Assembly: GCA_030156895.1 (NCBI GenBank)
Contig: JASGLP010000019.1
Location: 1-48,383, forward strand
DNA length: 48,383 bases
Reading direction: 5' to 3'
Origin: Eubacteriaceae bacterium
GTDB taxonomy: Bacteria; Bacillota; Clostridia; Eubacteriales; Eubacteriaceae
Part shown: positions 24,773 through 33,823 of the stretch, piece by piece
Numbering within the stretch: the stretch's first letter is position 1
Layout: every line of letters begins with the position of its first letter
Program-made: the position numbers and the translations under genes
Notes under the pieces: model-generated
The model's database searches: none
What the model was told of the DNA's origin: nothing
Seen by the model: the letters and a program-made list of their open reading frames with translations, nothing else

Positions 24773-27151
24773 ATGAACACCTTTGAAGTAAAAAACGCAC
24801 CACTTATTCCCATTACGGAAACAGTGATTTATCCGGGAATTACAAACCGGATCTTTGTAAATGATGAAATTGGCAATAATATAAAAGAATTGATTATAAA
24901 AAACAACACCCTGGCCATTGGATTATCCACTACCGACTACAAAGGACTGGTTCAATTAACAGCCGATTCTTTCTACCGGATCGGGGTTTTGATGAAGTTT
25001 GACAATATCCAAAAATCTGATAATGGTTATATCATCGATATCACCACCATCAACCGGGTCAAAGTCCTTGATTTCAAATTTGAAGAAAAGCAGATTACCG
25101 CTTCCTACGTGGAACAGCCGGATATTCTGGATGTCAATGATGATGAAGAGCAGGAAATGATTATCTACATCAAAGGCCTGATGAAAGAGTTGGGTCATAA
25201 TTTTAAAGGCGCCGAGTACTTCTTAAACATCATTGATGGACTGGGTTCATTAGAAGAAATTATGGGATACACCGTCCCCATGATGGGCATTTCTTTAAAG
25301 AGCAAGCAGGATTTATTGGAAATTGACTCTTTAAAAGAAAGAACCCTGAGCTTTATCGATTATATCATCCGGGAAAAAGATTCTGTCCACTTACAACTGG
25401 AAATCAGTCGAAAATATGCCCAGCGTCGGGATAAATCCTACCGCGAAGCAATGCTTCGGGAACAGCTGAAAAATATTAAGGCTGAACTGGGTGAGATGGA
25501 TGCGGAACTAGAAGAAGAAATTGATTATCGCAAACGCGTTGATGAAGCAGATTTCCCCGAAGAGATCAGAAAAATCGCTTTAAAAGAAGTCCGTAAGCTG
25601 GAGAATTCTCCACCAAACGGCGGCGAAAGCAATGTCATTATGAACTACCTTGACTTGCTGCTGGAACTGCCCTGGACTTCTGAACATAAAGAAATTGATA
25701 TCGACAACGCCCGAAAAGTTTTAAATGAACATCACTATGGTATTGATGATGTTAAGAAACGAATCATCGAGCACTTGGCGGTTATGAAACTCAAAGAAGA
25801 CAAACAGGGATCGATCTTACTTTTAGTAGGACCTCCGGGAACTGGTAAAACAAGTTTGGGCAAGAGCATTGCTGAAGCCCTTGATCGAAAATATGTCAGA
25901 GCTAGTCTTGGCGGCGTGAGAGACGAAGCAGAGATTCGCGGACACCGAAAGACTTATCTGGGAGCAATGCCTGGCCGTATTATTAAAGGAATCAATAATG
26001 CGGAATCAAAAAATCCGGTCTTTATCCTGGATGAAATTGATAAAATGGGCATGTCCCACCAGGGCGATCCGGGTGCAGCTTTACTGGAAGTATTAGATCC
26101 GGAACAGAACTCTACCTTCTCAGATCATTATCTGGAAGTGCCCTATGATTTATCAGAAGTATTTTTCATCGCGACAGCTAATGATTTAAGCACGATTCCA
26201 GCACCGCTTTTGGATCGCGCAGAGATCATCCAGTTATCAAGTTACACAAATGGTGAAAAATTACATATAGCAAGTGAACATTTAATTCCAAAAGTATTAA
26301 AGGATCATGGTTTAACAGATGATATGCTGAAATTTGATCCGGAAGCGATTGAACTGATCATTGAAAACTACACAGCTGAAGCAGGTGTTCGTGGTTTGAC
26401 CAAACAATTGGCTAAAATTGCCCGAGTGGTATCAGAAAAAATTGTTTCTAAAACAGTTGAATTACCATTTGTGGTAGATGACAAAAATTTGGCTGATTTA
26501 CTTGGCAACAAAACCAGACGTCATGAAAAAGCCGGCGAAAACAACAAACCGGGTGTAGTCACCGGGATGGCCTGGACCGCAGTTGGCGGCGAAATTCTCT
26601 TTACTGAAGCCAGCCTAATGCCTGGTAATGGCAAGCTGACCTTAACCGGTCAATTGGGAGATGTCATGAAAGAAAGTGCCACTATTGCCATGAGTTTGAT
26701 TCGTGGACGGCTAGGATCACTGGCCGGTGGTTTTGATTTCTTCAAAAACGATACCCACATTCATGTGCCGTCAGGTTCAACACCAAAAGACGGACCGTCA
26801 GCTGGGGTAACCTTAACCACCGCCTTGGCATCACTGATTTTAGGCAAACCAGTGGATTCAAAACTGGCCATGACCGGGGAAATTACCTTAAGCGGCCAGG
26901 TCTTACCAGTCGGCGGGATTAAGGAAAAAGTGATTGCTGCCCATCGCAGTGGCATCAAAAAGGTATTGCTGCCTAAGGAAAACGAAAAAGATGTGGCGGA
27001 TATTCCAGAAGAAGTCAGAAATGAACTGGAAATCAAATTTGTCACCGCCATTGAAGATGTCCTGAAAGAAGCCCTGGATGTTGATTTGCCCGAACAAAAA
27101 CTCATCTTTAACCGACCTGAAGAAGATAAAAAGATTGAACTTAGAAATTAA
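24773..27151 (+). CDS. lon: ATP-dependent protease Lon
   Basis: Lon protease (LonA type), 792 residues, full length. It degrades misfolded and selected regulatory proteins in the cytoplasm. The N-terminal substrate domain covers about residues 1-200 and a coiled-coil region about 205-300. The AAA+ domain has Walker A GPPGTGKT (353-360) and FILDEIDKMG. The protease domain has catalytic Ser676 in KDGPSAGVT and Lys719 in GGIKEKV. ATG 24773 follows AAGAGGAGG. Its cotranscription with a marR-type gene under a consensus promoter is unusual; Bacillota lon genes are more often heat-shock controlled. A terminator follows. Confidence 0.96.
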   Translation: MNTFEVKNAPLIPITETVIYPGITNRIFVNDEIGNNIKELIIKNNTLAIGLSTTDYKGLVQLTADSFYRIGVLMKFDNIQKSDNGYIIDITTINRVKVLDFKFEEKQITASYVEQPDILDVNDDEEQEMIIYIKGLMKELGHNFKGAEYFLNIIDGLGSLEEIMGYTVPMMGISLKSKQDLLEIDSLKERTLSFIDYIIREKDSVHLQLEISRKYAQRRDKSYREAMLREQLKNIKAELGEMDAELEEEIDYRKRVDEADFPEEIRKIALKEVRKLENSPPNGGESNVIMNYLDLLLELPWTSEHKEIDIDNARKVLNEHHYGIDDVKKRIIEHLAVMKLKEDKQGSILLLVGPPGTGKTSLGKSIAEALDRKYVRASLGGVRDEAEIRGHRKTYLGAMPGRIIKGINNAESKNPVFILDEIDKMGMSHQGDPGAALLEVLDPEQNSTFSDHYLEVPYDLSEVFFIATANDLSTIPAPLLDRAEIIQLSSYTNGEKLHIASEHLIPKVLKDHGLTDDMLKFDPEAIELIIENYTAEAGVRGLTKQLAKIARVVSEKIVSKTVELPFVVDDKNLADLLGNKTRRHEKAGENNKPGVVTGMAWTAVGGEILFTEASLMPGNGKLTLTGQLGDVMKESATIAMSLIRGRLGSLAGGFDFFKNDTHIHVPSGSTPKDGPSAGVTLTTALASLILGKPVDSKLAMTGEITLSGQVLPVGGIKEKVIAAHRSGIKKVLLPKENEKDVADIPEEVRNELEIKFVTAIEDVLKEALDVDLPEQKLIFNRPEEDKKIELRN

Positions 27152-27193
27152 AAAGTAAGCAGAAAAATGATTAATTAGCGACTCCTCCGTTTT

Positions 27194-27226
27194 AAAATGA
27201 AGCCTGAAATATGGCTTCATTTTTTA
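27194..27226 (+). terminator. Intrinsic terminator after lon
   Basis: Stem ATGAAGCC/GGCTTCAT (27197-27204 with 27213-27220), extended by A-T pairs, followed by five T. Confidence 0.82.
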
Positions 27227-27352
27227 TATGGATAAGTCTTGCAAATTGGCATCGACTTCCAAGTGGCATAGGCTCTCTTTCTAAGGCAAAAAAAGAAATG
27301 GTTCTTTTGCTGATAGACAGAAATTTTTTTAGAGAAATTTAACACTTCGTGT

Positions 27353-27358
27353 TATAAT
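27353..27358 (+). promoter_or_regulatory. -10 element directly before mutL
   Basis: TATAAT ends only 7 bases before the mutL ATG at 27366, with no clear -35 and no Shine-Dalgarno sequence between. The transcript would begin at or next to the start codon. A short palindrome (AACACTTCGTGTT) overlaps its left side. Confidence 0.5.
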
Positions 27359-27365
27359 CAATGTC

Positions 27366-29402
27366 ATGAAAATAAAAATGTTAAGCGCGGAGACAATTAA
27401 TAAAATAGCGGCCGGCGAGGTAATCGTTCGTCCCGTTTCAGTGGTTAAGGAACTGGTCGAAAATGCCATTGACGCGGGAGCGACCAAAATTGCGGTAAAA
27501 TTAATCGCAGGCGGCAAGCTCTTAATCTCGGTTAAGGACAATGGCTGCGGGATTGCCTACAAAGATGTGTCCCTGGCCTTTAAACGCCATGCTACCTCAA
27601 AACTAAGCACGCTTAAGGATCTGGATGCCCTTTCATCACTGGGCTTTCGCGGGGAGGCTTTGTCAAGCGTTGCGGCGGTTTCCAAAGTCACCATAATCAG
27701 CAGAAGTTTGGATGAAGAAATGGGCAGTATCAGCGATTTTGCTGATGGCATCATGCTTGATCAGCGGGTTTGCGCTTATTCCCCGGGGACAGAAATCAGG
27801 ATTGAGGAACTCTTTTATAATACGCCGGCTCGTAAAAAACATCTGGCCAAAGACCAGAAGGAAGAGCTCTTAATCAGAGATTTGATGCAGAAGCTGTCCC
27901 TTTCCCATCCGGAAATTGCCTTTAGCCTGATGGCCAGAGATAAATCGATTTTGGATACCACCGGGGCGGACAGCCTTTTACAGGTGATCAGTCTCCAGTA
28001 TGGTGAAAAGCTTTCTAAAAATCTGGTTAGGCTAAACTATGAAAATCAACCCATGAAGCTGACGGGCTACATTGGCAATCTGCAGACCATGCGATCCAGC
28101 CGTGAGGATCAGATCTTTTTTATCAACCAGCGTTTTGTTAAAAGCCGAGCTTTATCAGAAGCCTTTGAAGAAGCCTATTCAGGCTATCTGATGAAAAACA
28201 ATTATCCCTTTGGGATTATTTTTCTGGAACTTCCCAGCCGCATGCTGGATGTCAATATTCATCCGGCTAAAACCGAAATTAAAATTCTCAATGAAAGTCT
28301 GATCAAGATTTTATTTAAACAGGGCATTCGCGACCACCTAAAAAAGGCCAATCTGGTGGTGGATGTGGCGGAAATGGTGGATAGCGAGCCGCAGACCAAA
28401 AGGGAAGAAGAGCCACAGTTGGTGCAAAAAAGCTTTTTTGAGGGGGCGACTGATGAACAGGAAGTAGACGAGAAAGTCATCATTGGTGCAGCCAAATCAC
28501 AGCTGGTTCAGGACAAGTCTTTCAAGCAGCTGGGTGCCGACCAACTGACTATCGCCCACAGGTCGGATCGTTTACCGGATCGCCGGTCAGTAAGCGCGAA
28601 TGGCATCAATGCTGTAGAAAAACCGCTCATGCACGGTGGGTCTGATTATTTGCTGACTGACAAAATCGCTGAAAGAAATCTGTCCTATGAAAAAGCGGAG
28701 TCAGGGCGAGAAGTCGAAATAGCGCCAAGTCAGGAATTAGAAGAAACACCAAGTCAGGAAGCTCAGTCAGACCAGGCTAAAAGTCGTCTGCCCCGACCGG
28801 ATTTTACCAAAATGAAATGCATCGGCCAGCTCTTTAACGTTTATATCTTACTGCAGTTCCAGGACCAGCTTTATTTGATCGATCAGCATGCGGCCCACGA
28901 AGCTTTTCTGACCGCTGAACTGGAAAAAATATTTGCTGAGACCAGTGCCATTCCGGCCCAACAGCTTTTAACACCCTTACCGCTAAAATTCAGACCCAAA
29001 GACCGAAAAGCCATCGAAGATAATCTGGCACTTTTTGGAAAAATCGGTTATGAAGCTGAAAGTTTTGGCCAGGACTGTTTACTGATTCGAAGCGTGCCGA
29101 TTCTTTTGGGCCAGGAACTGGATCTGTCATTTTTGGAAGACTTTATTTCTCAATATGCCGGCAGTGGTTTTTCTAAATGGGATGGCCATCATCCCTTAAG
29201 CGAGCAGATCAAAAGCCGTTTGATTATGATGGCCTGTAAAGCGGCCATTAAAGGCGGCCAGGCCTTATCGGATGACGAAATCAAAATCCTCTTAAAGCGG
29301 CTGATGACCCTTGATAATCCCTTTACTTGTCCCCATGGACGGCCGATCATTCTAAGACTTAAGGAATATGAGCTGATGAAACTCTTTAAACGGGTGGTGT
29401 AA
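27366..29402 (+). CDS. mutL: DNA mismatch repair protein MutL
   Basis: 678-residue MutL with both halves. The N-terminal GHKL ATPase has ELVENAIDAGA, DNGCGI, RHATSKL and GFRGEALSS. The C-terminal dimerisation/endonuclease domain has DQHAAHE (from Asp506), ACKAAI and CPHGRP. These metal-binding motifs mark the nicking type found in bacteria without MutH. In DQHA-x2-E-x4-E the last Glu is displaced by one (EAFLTAE). Between about residues 335 and 470 there is a low-complexity Gln/Glu-rich linker. ATG 27366 lacks a ribosome site and may be leaderless; ATG 27378 is an alternative. mutS is not adjacent. miaA starts one base after the stop, so the genes are coupled. Confidence 0.95.
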   Translation: MKIKMLSAETINKIAAGEVIVRPVSVVKELVENAIDAGATKIAVKLIAGGKLLISVKDNGCGIAYKDVSLAFKRHATSKLSTLKDLDALSSLGFRGEALSSVAAVSKVTIISRSLDEEMGSISDFADGIMLDQRVCAYSPGTEIRIEELFYNTPARKKHLAKDQKEELLIRDLMQKLSLSHPEIAFSLMARDKSILDTTGADSLLQVISLQYGEKLSKNLVRLNYENQPMKLTGYIGNLQTMRSSREDQIFFINQRFVKSRALSEAFEEAYSGYLMKNNYPFGIIFLELPSRMLDVNIHPAKTEIKILNESLIKILFKQGIRDHLKKANLVVDVAEMVDSEPQTKREEEPQLVQKSFFEGATDEQEVDEKVIIGAAKSQLVQDKSFKQLGADQLTIAHRSDRLPDRRSVSANGINAVEKPLMHGGSDYLLTDKIAERNLSYEKAESGREVEIAPSQELEETPSQEAQSDQAKSRLPRPDFTKMKCIGQLFNVYILLQFQDQLYLIDQHAAHEAFLTAELEKIFAETSAIPAQQLLTPLPLKFRPKDRKAIEDNLALFGKIGYEAESFGQDCLLIRSVPILLGQELDLSFLEDFISQYAGSGFSKWDGHHPLSEQIKSRLIMMACKAAIKGGQALSDDEIKILLKRLMTLDNPFTCPHGRPIILRLKEYELMKLFKRVV

Positions 29403-29403
29403 G

Positions 29404-30369
29404 ATGAAAAACAAAGCAGACGTGATTGTCATTTTGGGACCCACTGCCAGTGGTAAAACCGGCCTGGGCGTCGAATTGGCAAAAAAAATCGGCGGTGAAA
29501 TTATCTCAGCTGATTCCATGCAAATTTACAAGTTTATGAATATTGGAACGGCCAAAGTGACGGAAAAAGAAATGGAAGGCATTCCCCATCATCTGATCGA
29601 CTTTGTTTTTCCCAATGAATCTTTCAGCGTGGCTGAATTTAAGGAAATGGCCACAGCTAAAATCAAAGAGATTGTTGCTCGCCATAAAATTCCCATCATT
29701 GTTGGGGGAACGGGCCTTTATTTAAACAGCCTCACCTTGCCCTGGAGTTTTGAAGACAAGGCCGGGGATGAAGAAGTGCGCTGGCGCTTGACGGCGGAGG
29801 CTGAAGTGATGGGCAGAGACCATCTTTATGAGCGCCTGCTGGATGTGGATCCCGCCAGTGCCCAAAAGATTCATCCCAACAATGTCAACCGGGTGATTCG
29901 GGCGCTGGAAATTTTTGAAGTGACGGGAAAAGCAAAATCCTATTTTGATGAGCAATCACAAAAGCAGGATCTGCCCTTTAACTATCTCTTAATTGGGCTT
30001 TCATGGCCCCGGGAAATTCTTTACCAGCGGATCAATGAGCGGGTTGATTTGATGATTGAAAATGGTCTGATTGAAGAAGGGGAAATGCTTTTGGATCGTG
30101 ACTACACTTGGGAAATGGGGGCCATGAAAGCCATCGGTTACAAGGAACTGCGGCCTTATTTTGAAAAGCGGGCAAGTCTCGAGGAAGTTGTTGCGGTTTT
30201 AAAAAGAGATAGTCGGCATTTTGCCAAACGACAGATGACCTGGTTTCGAAAAGATGACCGCATTCATTGGCTCGAGATGAATGCCAGCAAGTCCCAAGAG
30301 ACGCTCACGAGAGAATGTCTGGATCTGATCAAAGAGGCCGGCATTAGCATTAGTAAAGAAGCGGATTGA
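29404..30369 (+). CDS. miaA: tRNA dimethylallyltransferase MiaA
   Basis: Transfers a dimethylallyl group to A37 of tRNAs that read UNN codons. The 321 residues are typical. The P-loop is GPTASGKTGLG (about residues 12-22). Next come ISADSMQIYKFMNIGTAK with the catalytic Asp, PHHLIDF, VGGTGLYLNSL and FAKRQMTWFRK. ATG 29404 begins one base after the mutL stop and is translationally coupled. mutL-miaA adjacency is common in Bacillota. Confidence 0.96.
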   Translation: MKNKADVIVILGPTASGKTGLGVELAKKIGGEIISADSMQIYKFMNIGTAKVTEKEMEGIPHHLIDFVFPNESFSVAEFKEMATAKIKEIVARHKIPIIVGGTGLYLNSLTLPWSFEDKAGDEEVRWRLTAEAEVMGRDHLYERLLDVDPASAQKIHPNNVNRVIRALEIFEVTGKAKSYFDEQSQKQDLPFNYLLIGLSWPREILYQRINERVDLMIENGLIEEGEMLLDRDYTWEMGAMKAIGYKELRPYFEKRASLEEVVAVLKRDSRHFAKRQMTWFRKDDRIHWLEMNASKSQETLTRECLDLIKEAGISISKEAD

Positions 30370-30442
30370 GCGGCCATTAAAGTCAATCTTTAGGGAGCTT
30401 GCAGAAAGCGTTAGGATATTAATTAGAAAGAAAGAGACCAAT

Positions 30443-31747
30443 TTGGAAAAAAAGACAATAAACGAGACATTAAAAGGACAATTTGACATTGATGAAAGAG
30501 TATGTCACTATGTTGACAGAATTGAAGACCAAGTCGCTGCCATGAGCCGAAAGATTGACGACCTGGGACAGTTACATCAGTATCGGGTCATTGCTGCCAT
30601 GCAGAAGCACAAGCTCAGTGAGCGGCATTTTGCGGTGGCCACCGGTTACGGTTATGATGATGTAGGGCGAGATGCGGTGGAAAGTGTTTTTGCTGATGTG
30701 TTTGGTGCTGAGGATGCCCTGGTTCGGCCCCATATTTCTTCGGGAACCCATGCCATTTCTTTGGCTTTATATGGGGTTTTAAGGCCGGGTGATGAATTGT
30801 TGGCGATCTCGGGCCTTCCTTACGATACCATCCAGACGGTGATTGGCCTCAATGAAAAATCGGCGGGCCAGGGTACCCTGATAGAATTTGGCATCAGCTA
30901 TCAGCAGATTGATTTAAATGAAGGGGGCAAATTTGACCAGGAGGCGATCCTAAATGCCATCACCGATAAAACCCGGATGATTTACATTCAACGTTCCACC
31001 GGCTACGGCTGGCGCCAGGCCATCAGCCTTGACGAAATGGCAGCCATTATTAAAAAGATCAGACGAAAGAAAAAGGATCTGATCGTTTTTGTTGATAACT
31101 GCTATGGCGAGTTTCTGGATGTGAAAGAACCGGTTGCCATCGGCGCAGATTTAATGGCGGGGTCTTTAATTAAAAATCCGGGTGGCGGTTTGGCACCAAC
31201 GGGCGGTTATTTGGCTGGCCGTAAAGACCTGATTCATCTGGCTGCCTGTCGCCTGGCAGCGCCGGGCGTGGCTCGGGAAACCGGGGCCACCCTGGGCATT
31301 AATCGAACGATTCTGCAGGGACTATTTCTGGCGCCAACCGTGGTGGCCCAGGCAATCAAATCGGCGGTGATGGTGGCGGCGGCTTATAAAAATCTGGGAT
31401 ATCCGGTCTGTCCGGATGTTAGCGCCTATCGCAGTGACATTATCCAGAGTATCAAACTGGGCAGTCCGGAGGCGGTAAAAATATTTTGCCGAGCCATCCA
31501 GGAGGCCGCACCGGTTGATTCCTTTTTAACACCGGAACCCTGGGATATGCCGGGCTACGCCGATCCAGTCATTATGGCGGCGGGAGCCTTTATACAAGGT
31601 TCGTCCATCGAACTATCGGCAGACGCCCCCATGCGGGAGCCCTATATTGTTTATTTTCAGGGCGGCTTAACCTATGCCCACGGCAAGCTTGGCCTGATGC
31701 TATCCTTGTCGAGGCTCTTGGATGAAAAAATAATTGAAATAAAATAA
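30443..31747 (+). CDS. PLP-dependent methionine gamma-lyase-like protein (aluminium resistance family)
   Basis: 434-residue fold-type I PLP enzyme of the YnbB/'aluminum resistance' family. Recognisable parts are ATGYGYDDVGRDAVESVFADVFGAEDALVRP by position (residues 65-96), SSGTHAISLALYGVLRPGD, VDNCYGEF with the PLP-binding Asp, and SLIKNPGGGLAPTGGY, whose Lys should form the Schiff base. The true substrate of the family is not settled, despite its resemblance to cystathionine/methionine lyases. The start is TTG 30443, behind a weak AAAGAGA. It lies 73 bases after miaA, in the usual miaA-to-ynbB neighbourhood of Bacillota, probably on the same transcript. Confidence 0.88.
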   Translation: MEKKTINETLKGQFDIDERVCHYVDRIEDQVAAMSRKIDDLGQLHQYRVIAAMQKHKLSERHFAVATGYGYDDVGRDAVESVFADVFGAEDALVRPHISSGTHAISLALYGVLRPGDELLAISGLPYDTIQTVIGLNEKSAGQGTLIEFGISYQQIDLNEGGKFDQEAILNAITDKTRMIYIQRSTGYGWRQAISLDEMAAIIKKIRRKKKDLIVFVDNCYGEFLDVKEPVAIGADLMAGSLIKNPGGGLAPTGGYLAGRKDLIHLAACRLAAPGVARETGATLGINRTILQGLFLAPTVVAQAIKSAVMVAAAYKNLGYPVCPDVSAYRSDIIQSIKLGSPEAVKIFCRAIQEAAPVDSFLTPEPWDMPGYADPVIMAAGAFIQGSSIELSADAPMREPYIVYFQGGLTYAHGKLGLMLSLSRLLDEKIIEIK

Positions 31748-31768
31748 TTGAAACAAAAGGTGAAGAAA

Positions 31769-31939
31769 ATGATAACCAAAGAAATGATTGATCGCATCAA
31801 TGAACTGGCTCGAAAAAAGAAAGCTGAGGGCTTAACCGAAGATGAACTGGATGAACAGATGACACTGCGGGCTGCCTATCTGGCAGCGGTGCGCAAGAAC
31901 TTCAAAGAACAGATCAGTCAGATTGAAATTGTCGATTGA
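31769..31939 (+). CDS. DUF896 family small protein (YnzC-like)
   Basis: 56-residue helical protein of the DUF896/YnzC family, with TKEMIDRINELARKKKAEGL and the TLRAAYLAAVRKNF segment. Its function is not established. ATG 31769 after AAAGGTGAAG is preferred over the in-frame TTG at 31748, because family members begin right at this Met. It lies between the PLP-enzyme gene and the aminopeptidase gene, close to both. Confidence 0.88.
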   Translation: MITKEMIDRINELARKKKAEGLTEDELDEQMTLRAAYLAAVRKNFKEQISQIEIVD

Positions 31940-31952
31940 CAGGGAGGTAAAG

Positions 31953-33383
31953 ATGAGCGATAAAGAAAAATCAGCAGGAACACTGTTAAAAGAAAAACTG
32001 GAAAAAAACTGGGAATCGGCCTGGAAAGATTTTAATGAAGATGATCAGCTGCAGGCATTCGGCCATGATTATCTGGGCTTTTTAAGTAAAGGCAAGACCG
32101 AACGTCAATGGGTCAATCTGAGCGTTCAATTAGCAGAAGAAGCCGGCTACCAGCCTCTGGAAAATTTTTTGAAAAAAGAAAAACTCGAGGCCGGAGACAA
32201 AGTCTATGCCATTCACAAAAATAAGACCGTGATTTTATTTAATATCGGCAAAGAAGCGATTTCACAGGGGATGGCCATAATCGGGGCTCACATCGATGCG
32301 CCCAGACTGGACTTAAAACCCGCTCCCCTTTATGAGTCTGAGGCTTTGGGTCTCTTTAAAACCCATTACTACGGCGGCATCAAAAAATATCAGTGGGTGA
32401 CAATTCCTTTGGCCATTCATGGCAGAGTGATGAAAAAAGATGGCGGGTTCGTGGATATTACAATCGGTGAAGACGCTAAAGATCCGGTTTTTTGCATCAC
32501 CGATCTGCTGCCGCATTTGGCCAAAGAACAGAATGGTAAAAAATTGGATGAAGCCATTACCGGTGAAGGTCTGAATCTCTTAATTGGCAGTCGGCCTTAT
32601 CCGGAAAACGAATTAAAAGATGGAGTCAAAGCCAATCTCTTAAAAATCCTCAATGATAAATACGGCATCATCGAGGAAGATTTTGCCACCGCCGAACTGG
32701 AAGTGGTGCCAGCTGGCGCAGCGCGAAATGTCGGTTTTGACGAGAGTCTGATTGGCGGCTATGGTCAGGATGACCGGGTCTGCTCTTTCACAGCCCTGCG
32801 GGCTATTCTTGATCAGACCCAACCTGCTAACCGCACCCAATGTGTCATTCTGGCTGATAAAGAAGAAATCGGCAGTGTTGGTAATACGGGTATGCATTCG
32901 CGTTTCTTCGAAAATACGGTGGCCGAAGTTATTAATCTGCTGGGTGAGAAAAAAGCTGAGCTGATTCTGCGCAGATGTCTGATGAATTCAGCTATGTTGT
33001 CGGCTGATGTAACGGCAGGGGTGGATCCTAATTACGCGGGAACCCATGATAAATTCAACGCCCCTTATCTTGGTAAAGGAATTGTCTTATCCAAGTATGG
33101 CGGAGCCCGTGGCAAGTCCGGCTCCAACGATGCCCATGCGGAATTTATGGGCAAAATGCGAAAATTGATGGATGATGCCGGTGTTGTCTGGCAAATGGGC
33201 GAATTAGGCCGGATTGATTTGGGTGGTGGTGGTACCATTGCCTATATTCTGGCTGAGTATGGCATGGACGTTCTGGATTGTGGTCCGGCGCTTTTAAGCA
33301 TGCACGCCCCCTTCGAAATTTCGTCAAAAGTAGATGTCTACATGACCTATAAGGGCTATAAAGAATTTCTGAAAAACTACTAA
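31953..33383 (+). CDS. M18 family aminopeptidase (aspartyl aminopeptidase-like)
   Basis: 476-residue zinc aminopeptidase of family M18. Metal and active-site segments are GAHIDAPRLDLKP (His/Asp), GYGQDDRVCSFTALRAI (bridging Asp), ADKEEIGSVGNTGMHSR (Glu-Glu) and the C-terminal SMHAPFEISSKVD (His). It would remove N-terminal residues from peptides in the cytoplasm. ATG 31953 after GGGAGG is the start; an upstream in-frame ATG overlaps the DUF896 gene and lacks a ribosome site. Last gene of the mutL-led group; a strong terminator follows. Confidence 0.92.
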   Translation: MSDKEKSAGTLLKEKLEKNWESAWKDFNEDDQLQAFGHDYLGFLSKGKTERQWVNLSVQLAEEAGYQPLENFLKKEKLEAGDKVYAIHKNKTVILFNIGKEAISQGMAIIGAHIDAPRLDLKPAPLYESEALGLFKTHYYGGIKKYQWVTIPLAIHGRVMKKDGGFVDITIGEDAKDPVFCITDLLPHLAKEQNGKKLDEAITGEGLNLLIGSRPYPENELKDGVKANLLKILNDKYGIIEEDFATAELEVVPAGAARNVGFDESLIGGYGQDDRVCSFTALRAILDQTQPANRTQCVILADKEEIGSVGNTGMHSRFFENTVAEVINLLGEKKAELILRRCLMNSAMLSADVTAGVDPNYAGTHDKFNAPYLGKGIVLSKYGGARGKSGSNDAHAEFMGKMRKLMDDAGVVWQMGELGRIDLGGGGTIAYILAEYGMDVLDCGPALLSMHAPFEISSKVDVYMTYKGYKEFLKNY

Positions 33384-33390
33384 AATTAAG

Positions 33391-33420
33391 AAAAAAAGGT
33401 CGTCGCAAACGACCTTTTTT
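33391..33420. terminator. Intrinsic terminator after the aminopeptidase gene
   Basis: Stem AAAAAAGGTCGT/ACGACCTTTTTT with a five-base loop (33391-33419). The A and T tracts make it potentially bidirectional. Confidence 0.9.
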
Positions 33421-33823
33421 AAGTTTTGGCAAGAAATTTGTCTTGGCGCGGACTCGCGATTGAAAAAAATATGAAAATTACTATCTTTTTGCGAGCCAAA
33501 AGGCGGTCAGGCCGGTGTCTCAAAAGCCACTTTTGTTTGCAATGGCTGTAAAACTGGCCAATAATTTGCACGTTTCACAAGATTGAAAAAATTTACGAGA
33601 AGACATAGATGAATTACGACAAAATAATCCACTTTCAGGGCGACATATTATCAGGTAGGTGGCAGTGAAATAGATCAGGGTAGAATTTTAAACAATTTTT
33701 TTAATAGATATAGAAAAGTTGATGATTATATGATATGATACAATTCATATATACAAGTATATCTTAATACTAAATTAAGAAAATTTGTATGGAAAAATAA
33801 TTTTGAGGGGTGTTTGACGTAAG
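33421..33823. other. Intergenic region before rnf; possible decayed reading frame
   Basis: About 400 bases with no gene I can support. From 33464 to 33658 one plus-strand frame reads like protein (ASQKAVRPVSQKPLLFAM, then AVKLANNLHVSQD) with a TGA at 33584-33586 and a sensible continuation (KNLREDIDELRQNNPLSG). It matches no family I know and may be chance or a remnant. The last 140 bases are AT-rich (TATGAT at 33736-33741) and should hold the rnf promoter, but no convincing -35/-10 pair was found. Confidence 0.3.
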
